DNA from: Caenorhabditis remanei
Taxonomy: Eukaryota > Nematoda > Chromadorea > Rhabditida > Rhabditidae
Length of the DNA stretch: 64,000 nt
Direction of reading: 5' to 3'
NCBI RefSeq assembly: GCF_010183535.1
Contig: NC_071332.1
Location: 2,604,001 to 2,668,000 of the forward strand
Shown here: piece by piece, positions 47,701-58,942 of the stretch
Layout of the letters: each line of letters opens with the position of its first letter
Numbering within the stretch: the stretch's first letter is position 1
Notes under the pieces: generated by a model
The model's input: the letters and a program-made list of their open reading frames with translations, nothing else
What the model was told of the DNA's origin: nothing
The model's database searches: none
Program-made: the position numbers and the translations under genes

Positions 47701-50700
47701 AAGCCGATGGAGAAGAAGATGAGCCTCATGAGGAAGTCGTTGCTGAACAAGAAGAGATTGAAGGTGAAGCAGCAGTGGAAGAAGAATTGGAGAAGAATGA
47801 CGTTGTGGAAGCCGGTGCTCAGCTGAATGTCGAGCAAGAAGCGGACAATGAAGCTGGAAGAGCGGTAGAAGAAGGCCACGAGATGATCGTTGAAGCTGAT
47901 GACGTGGGTGTTCCTTCTGAGAATGTTATTGCTCCATCTCCGAGCTCCCCGGAATGTGATCCACCCTCAGCCCAACGCGCTCTACAATTCCAAGCAGAGA
48001 TCATGAGGACACTGCAAGGTGAAGCCCCGTCTCGAAGCTCTCTGGAAAATGATCCAGAACCTTCACCAACCATGCAACAATATCCCAACGCTTCTCGTGT
48101 CAGACAAGCCCTACTAGACGCAGCAACTAAAATAGAAGTTGAGGTAGAGGAAAGGAATGCTCAGAACGGTGTTCAAGTTGAAAAGATGATGGTAGAAAAT
48201 CTAGAAGAACTTCCCCAAGACAATGGACTTGAAGATATTGAGCCTCCGAGCATCCCGGAAAGTTCCTCGACATATCCAACTACTCCATCACCGTCCATGG
48301 GTAAGTGTAGCAAAAAATCTTGAAGCTTGGTCCATAACTATAAATTTAAATTTCAGAAGCTGATGACTCAGAGGAGGAACTCTTCCCCGACCCAACTGAA
48401 CCTTTCGATGAGGATAATCCAGACGAAGTTCTAGATTCCTCTTCTCCGGAGCTTCCCGAAACAAAAGAGTCTATGTCGAAAAGTGTTAAAAAGCAGTCTG
48501 ATGGTCATGATGGACCCTGGTATCAAATGACCGCCCGCAGGCGTCTAGGCAGACCTCGAGGTTATTTGGGAGTGTATCCAGAACGTCGCCCACCCCGGGA
48601 TGCAGTTCAAATTCTGACTACATATAAGAGAAAGATGGAAGAAACAGACGACGAGGGTCCCAGCACATCATGTCATCGTCCAATCAAGCAGGGTAAATTG
48701 TCTGTCTGTAAAACTATATCCAAATGAGGTTTCAGAACTTTTCGAGGAGGATCCGAACCCCGCGACTCCGAAAAGTCAGCGTGGTAAAACTACGAGCCGT
48801 GGACGTCGTGAATCAGAGGAAGCGGATCCCCCATATTCACCAGGTGGCTCTCAGTCCAAAGGCGCTCCATCGCATCCGCCTGAGCTCTTTCATGAGCCAC
48901 CTTCGTGGAATCTTAGACCTCGTCGAGTTAGAGGTTTGTTTCTTACGCTTAGGTTAAACCCCTCCCCCCACATAGTACAATTTTCAGGGGAAGATGGTCC
49001 AGGCACCTCTGGAACTTCAAACTTGAGCCACCTACTATCAATTTCCGCTCCTTTCAGTGCTCGTGCTATCAAACAAGGTTAACTGCTGTTTTTGTATAAC
49101 CATATCTGTCCCGTTTTTTTTCAGAACTTGACGAGATGGTGGACCCTTCTATTCCTACCAATCAAACGAAAAGTCGACGTGGTCAAAATGGAGGTAAGTT
49201 GATTTAGGGATAGCTAGCAATCATACACTTTTGGTTTTTTTAGTAGGTGGTCAAAGCCGGAAAAGACAAAGAAGCGACCAACGGGATTCTGCGCCAAGAC
49301 ATCTCCCACCTACCCCATCTGCTCCAATGTCATCTCATCAGCTTGATCAGCAGCCGTCTTCCAGCACTTCTGCTCCTGGTCATGCTCCGACACCTGCTGT
49401 CCCGCAGAGCCATGCTGCTCCAGGTCAACCAAGCTCATCTGTTCCAGCAATAAAGCAGGGTATGTTGCTGTTTCTGTAGTCATATCTGTCGCGTTCATTC
49501 AGAGCTTGACGAGGTGGTGGACGATGGTCAAACTACGAGTCGAAAAAGACAACGAGCCAACCAAGAGGATTCCGCCCTGATAAATCTTCCACCTACTCCA
49601 TCTGCTTCAATCCCATCAAATCATCATCATATCCCAGATCGTCAACTTGCTCCGACACCTGCTCTCCCGCAGAACCCTCTTGCTCCAGGTCAGTCGACAC
49701 CTATACTAATCAAAAACTGACATGTCATTTTTCAGCTCCGTCACATCACACACCGCCATCAAGCAGACGTCGTTCAGACAGAGGTGAGCATCTTATGCTT
49801 AGGTTAATCCCCACATAGTACAATTTTCAGAGGAGACGGATGGTCCAAGCACATCAGCTCTCCCACAAAACCCAGCTGCCCACTTGGCTCCAAGTTCAGC
49901 TCCTTCTCTTTCACCTCAAGATCCATTAGCATCGCCTCATCATCCTGAACACAATCAGCAGTCGCCTTTAAGAGCCCTTACAACTCCAGCTCCTTCATCA
50001 GTTTCTACTCCTCGCACACCGCAATCGCCCTACCAACATTCTCCAGCTGCTCCGATAATTGCTCTCCTACAGAACAAATATGTTTATCGGGCTCCAGGTT
50101 AGTTGATCCTAGAGTGGTCGGAGACTTACATATACTTCGTTTTCAGTTCCTTCGCATCACTCTACTTCTCTTCAAGCCGGATACCTTCATGCACCAGATC
50201 ATTCACCTCTTTCCCAACACATCCCAGTTGGCAATTTTGCACCTTCTTCACACCACAGTGCTGCCTCACATCACCAGCAGCCTCAGGATTCCGCGCCAGG
50301 TGGATCTCGTGCTCATGCTGCACCGAGAAACCTCCGAGCTACTCCATCTGCTCCAATTCCATCGAATCATCATCAGCACAATCAGCAGCCGTCTTCCCGA
50401 AATCATCGACCTCTTCAAGCCGGACCCCCTCCTTCTTCAGCTCCTGCACCTTTTCCCCAACTCTCTCCAGCTCCTCCGATAGCAGCCTTCCCACAGAGCC
50501 CGTTTGCTCACCATGCTTCAGGTTAGTTAGTCCTAGAGTGCTCTAAAACTGATTTGTCTTTTTTTTAGCTCTTCCGCCTTCTTCACAGCACAGTGCTTCT
50601 CTTCAACCCGGACCAAGCCATATTCCAGCACCTCTTCCTCAACACGCTCCGACACCTGGTCTCCCATATAGCCCAGTTCCTCATCTCTCTCCAGGTCAGC

Positions 50701-53700
50701 TGAGTTCAGCTCCTTCCACTTCTCAGCAGAACTTTGCCCCACATCCCCAGCCGTCTTCAAGCAATGTCACATCTCGTCAAGCCGGAATCCCCAATGCCCA
50801 ACTTATCCCGGTTGCTCACTATAGTCCGCTAGTTGCTTTCCCACAGAGCCCACTCGTTCAAGGTTAGTTTGCGCTCCTGAAATGCCCCAAGACTTTATTT
50901 TCCAGCTCCATCTCCTTCCCCGAGTCCGCAGGCTCCACATTATAGTCCGCATGGTCTATATCATGGTCAAGTCATGTCTCCTCACCCTAATGGTCCTCAC
51001 CAAGGTAAACCGGTTAACGATCTGGGCTCATACCTCCATTATCTCATTTTTCAGCTCTTTCCCCGTTAGTAGGACCAATACTGGCACCTCGTACTCCACG
51101 TACACCGCATTCGCCCTACGCTCATCCCAACCGGTCTCCAGCCATCAATGTAGCTCCGATACCTTCACCAAATGTTGCTCGTCCACCACTTCCAATGTGT
51201 GATGAGACTCGAATGGTTCGAGATAGGATCATGAGAGAGGAGCAGATTGCTCAGAACGGTGAGTTTTGGGGTGAAAAATAAAATGTTTGAAGAAAATTTA
51301 TGAATTCAGCGGCACCTCCAGTTGGCAACCCTCAAGAACGGCGTCCGTCAGCAACGGATGAGCTGCTGGATTGGTATATCACAGGTATGAAGCATAACAT
51401 ATTTCAAAGGGAGTTGTATGGTCAACTACAAAAATGTAGGCATTTCCTAGTTAGATGTATTGTGGCTCTGCGGTGAGCGACGATGTAACTTTTAGAGATC
51501 ATAGCATTCTAATTGTAAGGACCAACCGTATAGAAAAATGGTCTACTACAAAAATGTAAAGCTGAAAATGCTCTACACATTTGTATAGAATAAAACACTA
51601 AGCGACAGTTGATGGTCTCTCTTTTGCCATTGACCTTTTCTAGACAGTTGAGGCGGTGTTAGACAGAGTAACTTTGCAAGGTCGTACTTTTTTGAAGAAA
51701 GTAGGGATAGAAAAATAGTAAAGTACAAAAGTGTAGAGCGGATTAGAACCCGAGAGAAAATTAACTGGTTCCGAAATTCTAACTAAAATCTTTAATTTGA
51801 AAAAACCCACTAATTTCTGACATTTTTAGATGAGCGCTTACGCGAAGCCCGAACTGAAGCAGATAATGTCATCGCAAATCGTATCAATGCGTTGTCAATG
51901 TTTGAAGGTTAGTTTCCTCCTTTTTGAACAAAACCTTTATTGGGCTCTTTCCTTTTCCAAGCTATCCCACCTTCTTACCTATTATTTTCTGTTTACGAAT
52001 ACTTGTCCGTGAGTGTTAAAGGCGCATATAATTGGTTCAAAATGGTCTCGAAGCGGAAAACATGATTTGCAGTTCTTTTCAGACCTGCAAAGCTCAAAAA
52101 CACGGCATTTGATCTTCCCAATAAATTATATGCTAATTTTGCACCTTGAAGACCCTCGGCACGAGTTCGTGAACCGATAATAGCAAAATTTGATTTACCA
52201 CTATATTTTAAAAAAGCTTCGTTGATACACCACCGATGCTGTAGTCTAGCTATCATAGGCGCAGAGACGCTAGAGTGTCTGACTTCTCTGCGCCCTGTCT
52301 TCGCTTCCTCTCTCCCTTCGCAATTTTCAAAGTCTCATATCTCAAATGCCTTTAGAGATATCAAAAAGTTGTCAACTACAAAAATGAAGCTCTAGGTTTG
52401 ATCTACACAACCATAGTAATTTCAACGCGGTGGGGTTGTGTTGTGAGTCTATGGGAAGCGCTTAAAGTTAGGAATGTTTTAGACCCAAAAATCTTTGAAA
52501 GTGATCTTGCTGTATCTCTAGGTTTGATCTAGGTATATCTATACAGCAAAGTTCACAACTTCTTAGCTACACTTTCCTTGAAATCTCCATTGTTGTTGTT
52601 GCTCACATCTAAGAAATGTGCTCTTTCCTCTCCGTCTCTCTCCCATCTCTAGCCCATTTTGCTCTTTCCTTTCCAGCCTTGTTTTTGAAAACAAGAAGAC
52701 GTGTGTTGTTCCTTTTCGTCCGCCATCTTCTTAAACGTTTGCTTTCAAAATATTTTTGCTAAGTTTTTGCTTACTAAAAAAAAGTGCTCCCTGATATTTA
52801 AGTTTCAATAACAACACCCCCACTGATCCCTGGTGCTTTGCTACATATCAACAACTTATCATTTCTTCTAGAACCTCAGTAAACGTGCTCTATTGCACTT
52901 TTTTAAAGCCATTTACTATAGAGCGCACTTTCTCACTTTCAAATCTATCCATCACTTCTCTACCTATCAGCTATCTATTTATCAGCCCAAAAATCATGAT
53001 TTTATAAAAAAATCTTCCAAATTTAGGCAACCAATCAAATAGCCGTCAACATCCACCTGGCAATTCACATTTCTGATAGCTGAATTTTGGAGAAATGGAT
53101 TTTTTTATATTTGTCCCGTGCCTTAATGTTACAGTAACCTGTCGCATTGTCATATTGTAGTTTGATCCATGATCTCTAACTCTAAATGTTTGTATATATA
53201 GTAGTTCTCAACTTTTTTTTACTGTTCTTCGTTTTTATCAAAAGTTTTCATATTTCCGTATCTCTGCAAGTTTTGGTCCCCGAAAAATTCTAAAAGTAGA
53301 TTTTGAATCCTCACGACTCCAGCTTTCTAGACATACCTAATTTATAGGTTTATGACCAACGAACTCTTGATTAAGTGCGATGGAGCTCAATTTTTTCACT
53401 ATTTTAGAATAATTTCGATTCTCTTGTACATATCTTTTTCCGATTCCAAATTTCTGAAGTTTCTTTTTTTTGTTGTTGTATTCTCTTTACGATTTCTTCC
53501 CATTCAGATTCTCGTTTTTTCCCGTGAGAGATCCGTTCCAGTTTTCATATTAATAATGATAATAATGCATGCATTTTTCATAGTCAGTCAAACAATAGTT
53601 AATAAATCGTAAATATTTATATTTATCTTTAAACTTGAAGTGCGTCTAGACAAGTAAATTAAATAAAAAGCTTTGTGCGATAGAGCGCAATTTCATTAAT

Positions 53701-56700
53701 CACAATGAAACAAGACTCCTCCCCTCCAGCGTATCTCGCCAAGTTTTGGTCCGAGAAAAATTCTAAAAATAGATTCAGAATCCTCATGATGTCAGCTTCC
53801 CAGAAATAAGAGTTTTGTTAATAAACATCTTAATAATAGGTATGCAAATGCGCTCAAAAGATAATTGAGCTTACTGATATTCAACGGTTGAAGCGAGTGA
53901 CAGCATTTTTCAAAACTTGTGTTTTTAGCAAATTTGAAATTTCACTATAAGAAAAAATGTTGTCGTTTCTTTTGAATTCTGGAATTTTCCAAATGTTCCC
54001 ATTTTTCGTGCCAAAAGAGCAGTATGTTCCTAAATTCAGTTTTTCGTAAAAACTGGAAAATGTTCGAAAATTGCCTTGCTATCGGTTCGTGAGCACTTGA
54101 CCCGAAGGCCCGGAAAATTGGCGCCAAATTCAAATTTTTTTTCGAATTTTTGAATTTTTTTCGCGAAAGAGTCAAATTTCCGACTATCACTCAGAATTAT
54201 AAGAAATTCTGAAAAAGCTTAAAAAATGGTCACATTTTTGATGAAAAATTGAAAAAAAAATTCAAAAAAACTTTTGGGAAAAAAAGGATCATTTTTTGAA
54301 GCCGGGCCTTCGGGCTGGACCGAGCATTGAAAATTTTCTACCGGCCCGGGCCTTGACAACTATGATGAGACCCATTCGAAAAATTCCATGCGCCTTTAAC
54401 GCCGCTCAAGTTTTTGCGAACCGATAATAATAGTTTTTGTTTAAAAAATCCGTCTTATAATATGTGTCAACCCTTTTCGGCCCGGCTTCCAAGTACGGTA
54501 TTTATCTTCAAATGTTAAGCTCCTCCCCCCAACTCAAAAATTAAATGACTGGGTACAGTATAAACTTTCAGATTGAAATTTCAAAATTCCTCTAAAATTT
54601 TGCGAAAAATTTGAGAAAATGCTCAAAGTTTAGTAAGCTCAATTATCTTTTGAGCCCATTTGCATACCTATAATTATAACAATTCAGACAAAACTTGAAT
54701 ATCTGGAAAGCTGACGCAATGAGTGATTCTGAATAAAATCTAGTTTTAAGCATACTGGCCGACACGGGCCGGCTCGTAACTCGCTTCAAACTCAATCTTT
54801 TGAGCTGAAAAATATACCAAAATGTAGATCTCGACGAGTTCTATCTCCGTGACCCACTACGGGCCGGATAGCTATTCGTTAATGTACCGCGGGCCGGGAA
54901 AAAGTGCCAAAAAACGCGAAAACGGCCAAAAAAGCCATTCTAGCCCGGCCCGCGGCACAATAACAAATAGCCATCCGGCCCGTAGCAAGTCACGGACATA
55001 GAACTCGTCGGGATCTACATTTTGGTATATTTTTCAGCTCATAATATTCATTTTGATGCGAGTTACGAGCCCGTGTCGGCCAGTTTCGGCCCGATTTGCA
55101 AGTATGGTTTTAAGCAAGTTAGGAGTCGGCCCCAGTTCAAACTCCTCAATTTTTTTCTTCAAAACTCCACCTTCCCAACATTCCCCCTAAACCTATTCTT
55201 ATCTCTCCCCTCGGTCCACCATCTCCTAATTGCCCGTGACGGGACCCTCTATTTACCTCACTACCACCTCCTCCTCCTCCCATTACCCTATTCCTATACT
55301 AACACCACCTCCTCCATCATGCGAACACACACAGAGTGAGGGTGACCTCATATAAGACGTAACACATACTGCAACATACTACTGCACTACCCCTCCGTCG
55401 TTTTGCGCATTGTACATTTTTTTGCGCGCTGTCCTTCCCCTCCTCCTCCTCCTCGCAATCAATGTATTAGAACTGTGTGTGCCTGCCGATCGCGTTGTGG
55501 GGTCTTCTCCCCATCTCTCTAGCTACTCTCCTCGATTCCCATACTCTCTCGTCTTTGTCTAACTGTCTGCGCTTTCTTCGATTGTTATACTATCTCGTTG
55601 TGGCCCCATGCCTTCGACAATGAAAGACACATATACATCTGTTATTTCGGCGAATTCAAATTTTTCAATTTTGCAATTTCATCATTTTGAATCTAATGGA
55701 ACAGCTAGAGGGGATAACCAAATTCAAAAAAATCCACGAGTCAGTAAACGCGCTCAATTGAGAATCTCCTCCAAAATTCAAAATTTTTTATTGATTTTTC
55801 GCATTTTTTCGCATTTTTTCGCATTTTTCACCATGAATGTATTACATAGCCAATGATGTTAGTGGAATAGGAGGACAAAACAAAATTCCTGGGGGTCCCC
55901 CATCGATTCTGTGTGTCCCCCCCCCTTTTTTCACCACAAACACTTCTCTCTTCCTCTTTTTCTCCGTCTTCTTCTTCTACTACTCTCCAGTTTTGTTGAC
56001 TCGAATTCGTTCATCATTATTTTCCCTTTTTTCTTCTTTTTTCACGTTTTTGGAGGGCCCCATTCTTCTTTTTCTATGTTTTTGAAAACATTATGCAATT
56101 TTGATGATTGTGGACTAAAAAATTCCTAGACCACAAGCTTTTTCTTCCTTTTTTTTACTATTAATAGCAAACTTAAAGCCAATTTTCTTCAAGTAAGGTT
56201 TGATTAGCTATGGAGCGCACTTGCATTACCAAAACTGAAGATTTTAACAAAAAGCATTGTAACTCGATCTGTTTTTATCCTAGAAAAATTTTGACGACAG
56301 ATTCAGAATCCTCACGTCTTCAGCTTCTCGAATACGCCATGATTTTTCCAAAAGTTCTAGATTTGACTTATGCAAACTCGCTCTAACGCAAAATTAACTT
56401 CACACTTTTGAAACCTCCGTATCTCCGTTCAACTTGACTCTAGCCAAAATCTGAAACCAAATTCAAAATTGTCACGATTTCAGCTTTCTAGGCATATTAA
56501 ATTTTTCTCCGAATATTTGGAACATGTCTGAGAAATCGCGATATAAAAAACTTTTAACTGCGATAAATTTCGAATTCAAATTTTTCAAATCAGGGTTTCA
56601 CCAATTTCCACCATTTTTATACTAAAATATAGCAAATTTTAAGGGCTATCTTTTGGTATAAAATGGTATTAAAATTTGGTTCAGTAATAACTGGCAATAT

Positions 56701-58942
56701 CACAAATTCAAGAAAAATTTTGAATTTTCAAAGCTTCTAAGTCAATTCTTGACGGATTTTTCCCATTTTTATACCAAAAAATAGCTGATTTTACGGCCTA
56801 TCTTTTGGTGTCAAAATTTAAGAAATTACTGCGGTGCAAACCCGCTTTTCTCCCATTCTACGCCTTCTTTCGGTTTTAGAGCGCACTTGCTCCAGCCCCC
56901 GGTTCCGATTTGGTTCAGTAATAACTGGCAAAATCACAAATTCAATAAAAAGCCATTATAAATGTTTTTTTTTACATTTTCCATTTTCAAGGTTTTTTGG
57001 AAAATCTTGACGGATTCTTCCCATTTTTTATACCAAAAGATAGCTCTCAAAATTTGCTTCAATTTGGTATAAAAATGGTGAAAATTGGGAAAACGTTTTG
57101 AAACCAGATTCAAAATCTCCATGATTTCAGCTGTTAGGGCATGCCCATTTCCCATTTCATACCTACTCCAAGCCTGATTGTAAGCAAATGCGCCCTATCG
57201 CTAATCTCTTTTGCACCGTCCTAATCTGAAAGCCATGCCACATTTTCAGACATTATTCAGTGTATATGTACACACACATCCAATCAAAATCCATTACTAA
57301 ATCTTTATCCATCCGTCCCCTCTTCCCTAATCCCCCCCCCCTTTCTACAAGAACAGCAAACTAAGCCTCCCCCTCTCACGGATTATCGCCATCCTATATT
57401 TTTTGTTTAATTTTTGTTATTTGAATCAACTGCTCTTTTTCCCTACCCCGACCAATTTTCACCATTTTTATACCAAACGATAGCAAATTTCAAGGGCTAT
57501 CTTTTGGTATAAAAATGATAAAATTTGGTTCAGAAGTGACTGAAAAATCACGATTTGAAAAATTTAAATTTTAACAATTTTCGAGATAAAATTTTCCAAG
57601 TCAGATTTCGACCAATTTTTACTATTTTTATACCAAAAGATAGCAAATTTCAAGGGCTATCCTTTGGTATGAAAATGGGAAGAATTCGTCAAAATTTTCC
57701 AAAAATCTTGAAAATGGGAAATGTTTAAAAAAAAATTATTATGACTTTTTATTGAATTTGTCATTATGTCATTCATTCCTAAACCAACTTTTTTCCATCT
57801 TTATACCAAAAGATAGCTTCTTTCAAGGGTCTGGTTTACTCGGAACCGGGGGCTGGAGCAAGTGCGCTCTAACGATAAAGAAGGCGTAGAATTGCGGTAG
57901 AGCGTTTTCGCACCGGAGTATTTGTTTTAATTTTGATACCAAAAGATAGGCCGTGAAATCAGCTATTTTTAGGTATAAAATTGGGAAAAATCCGTCAAGA
58001 ATCGACTGAATACCTTTAAATTCGAAAATTTTCAAAATTTTTATTTTGAAATTTTTTTAAAACTCGCGATTTTTCAGTCATTTTACACCAAATTATATAA
58101 CTTTTATACCGAAAAATAGCTGATGAAATTAGCTTTTTTTTGGTATAAAAATGGGAAAAATCCGTCAAGAATCGACTGAAAACCTTTAAATTCGAAAATT
58201 TTCAAAATTTTTATTTTGAAATTTTTTTAAAACTCGCGATTTTTCAGTCATTTTACACCAAATTCTATAACTTTTATACCGAAAAATAGCTGATGAAATT
58301 AGCTTTTTTTTGGTATAAGAATGAGAAAAATCCGTCAAGAATTGACAGAAAACCTTTAAATTCTAAAATGTTCAAAATTTTTATTTTGAAAATGCTTCAA
58401 ATCCCGATTTTTCAGTCATTTCCAAACCAAATTCTATAATTTTTATACCAAAAGATAGCCCTTGAAATTTGCTCCAAAACACTTGATTCAAATGAATGAC
58501 TCTATATAATATCTACGTGCTTATATAGAAAATGAGTTAAATAATTCTAGGCTCTGTTTAGTTATTCGCATACACGGCTCGCGTGTTCTTCTCCAATTTC
58601 TCGCCACATTTGAAAGAGTGTCTTTTTTGCCATCTTTTTTTGCTTTTTCCTCTTCTTTTTTTTCATCTTCGTTTTCTTCGTCCACCACAACCTTTCCTCA
58701 TGGCATGACATTGAGAAAGAGATGGGAGGGGGAGACGAGAGAGAAGAGGATTAGAGAATTAAAGACACACAGCTTGTGACGACAGACAACTTTGTTGAAA
58801 TGCTTTTATGTCTTAAAATTTTTTTTTCTGGAAAAAAAATCCCATAATTTCAGAGCTAGCAGAGGACACTTCAAGTCCCGACAGCGATCACAATACTCCT
58901 CCCACGGATAGCCGCCCGCAAGGCGACCAGAAAGATCAGAAT
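38751..58942 (+). CDS. very large AT-hook, acidic-repeat, Pro-rich disordered protein (3' end outside window)
   Basis: I do not recognise an orthologue. Thirty-four exons chain in frame without a stop: 38751-38876, 38922-39295, 39346-39444, 39484-39570, 39616-39660, 39709-39789, 39836-39970, 40018-40083, 40133-40219, 40266-40421, 40471-40605, 40657-41036, 41084-41227, 41276-41647, 41689-42582, 42972-43214, 43333-43701, 43764-43910, 44014-48300, 48357-48692, 48736-48933, 48988-49077, 49125-49193, 49247-49459 (or from 49244), 49503-49688, 49736-49783, 49831-50097, 50147-50521, 50569-50862, 50906-51004, 51055-51258, 51310-51384, 51830-51907, 58854-58942. Total at least 3616 residues. Order: basic helix-like start, four psi-K-x-E sites (about K46, K74, K97, K120), AT-hook-like cores (RGRPPGR, KGRLPSG, RGRLPKD, PGRPPK, RGRLPRN, later GRPRG), acidic Ser/Glu repeats, then a Pro/His/Ser-rich tail. 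I infer a nuclear chromatin-associated protein. Exon joins are hand-made. Confidence 0.75.
38922..39295 (+). other. exon 2 of the large gene: cluster of four SUMO-consensus sites
   Basis: The exon encodes IKTEPID, IKQEDSSDDD, IKKEDG and VKKEIEFDSD within about 80 residues. All four fit psi-K-x-E, and two are followed by acidic/phosphorylatable stretches like negatively charged SUMO motifs. This supports a nuclear role; modification itself is not shown. Confidence 0.6.
39346..40605 (+). other. exon-per-AT-hook array of the large gene
   Basis: Nine small exons (45-156 bp) all begin and end in phase 2. Five of them carry an Arg/Lys-Gly-Arg-Pro/Leu-Pro core within the first few codons: RGRPPGR (39346), KGRLPSG (39836), RGRLPKD (40018), PGRPPKS (40133), RGRLPRN (40266). 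VGRPANG (39484) is partial, and 39616, 39709 and 40471 are degenerate. AT-hooks bind the minor groove of AT-rich DNA. The pattern implies tandem duplication of one ancestral exon. Confidence 0.65.
42602..42937. mobile_element. CAGTACCGG inverted-repeat element in an intron of the large gene
   Basis: CAGTACCGGCCAAAAA at 42602 is matched by its inverse, TTTTTGGCCGGTACTG, at 42937. The terminal repeat continues about 30 bp (to GATACTTT / AATATGATAC phrases). It lies in the intron between 42582 and 42972, so it doubles the size of an otherwise short intron without touching the exons. Related to 12466-12770. Confidence 0.7.
44300..47700 (+). repeat. protein-level repeats in the 4.3-kb exon of the large gene
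   Basis: The exon 44014-48300 encodes about 12 degenerate copies of an 75-110 residue unit. Each has a Ser run followed by an amphipathic block (SSSSSRSVEDLQEP, SSSSSMKDPLDPP, SSSSSMESIQKPP). Then come PAEEMEVVEADGEE-like acidic text and a PEDAPEDPPTPTP-like Pro stretch. Copy number variation by unequal exchange is expected. No globular fold is visible. Confidence 0.75.
52255..52410. repeat. dispersed palindromic repeat, copy in the large-gene intron
   Basis: Single copy of the family at 4590-5330: GGCGCAGAGACGCTAGAGTGTC and GTTGTCAACTACAAAAATG. Confidence 0.55.
53839..54668. mobile_element. TA-flanked element with roughly 40-bp terminal inverted repeats
   Basis: Begins GGTATGCAAATGCGCTC and ends GAGCCCATTTGCATACC. 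The inverted match continues through AAAAGATAATTGAGCTTACT. TA dinucleotides flank both ends (53837-53838, 54669-54670), as in Tc1/mariner-type insertions. The right half contains a piece ending CCTTGACAACTATG (54350-54363) that resembles one end of the hAT-like family, so it may hold a nested fragment. Confidence 0.65.
54751..55106. mobile_element. hAT-like MITE, 8-bp target duplication
   Basis: Begins CATACTGGCCGACACGGGCC and ends GGCCCGATTTGCAAGTATG. GTTTTAAG flanks both sides (54743-54750 and 55107-55114). It shares the GATCTCGACGAGTTCTATC arm block with the 19946-20732 element. Confidence 0.8.
55120..55620 (+). promoter_or_regulatory. possible internal promoter in the long intron
   Basis: Repeat-free, CT-rich sequence (runs of CTCCTCCTCC, CTCTCTAGC) unlike the surrounding AT-rich repeats. 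It resembles the other CT-rich blocks at 31380 and 38440. Suggestive only. Confidence 0.2.
57992..58500. repeat. 170-bp tandem repeat, about three copies
   Basis: CCGTCAAGAATCGACTGAA (with variation) starts at about 57992, 58162 and 58332, an even 170-bp period. Each unit ends in a GGTATAAAAATGGGAAAAAT phrase related to the ATACCAAAAGATAGC palindrome family nearby. Confidence 0.8.

Larger units (their letters stand above)
51908..58853. other. 6.9-kb intron of the large gene, repeat-filled
   Basis: Bounded by GTTAGT after 51907 and ATAATTTCAG before 58854, joining phase 1 to phase 1. It contains a palindromic repeat (52255-52410), a TA-flanked inverted-repeat element (53839-54668), a hAT-like MITE (54751-55106) and many ATACCAAAAGATAGC / GCTATCTTTTGGTAT palindromes (56600-58470). 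A repeat-free CT-rich stretch near 55120-55620 could hold an internal promoter. No other exon of the large gene was found inside. Confidence 0.5.

Noticed and set aside
44191..47879. Several minus-strand frames opposite the 4.3-kb exon
   Set aside because: Antisense shadows of a strongly biased GAA/GAT/TCT-rich coding repeat.
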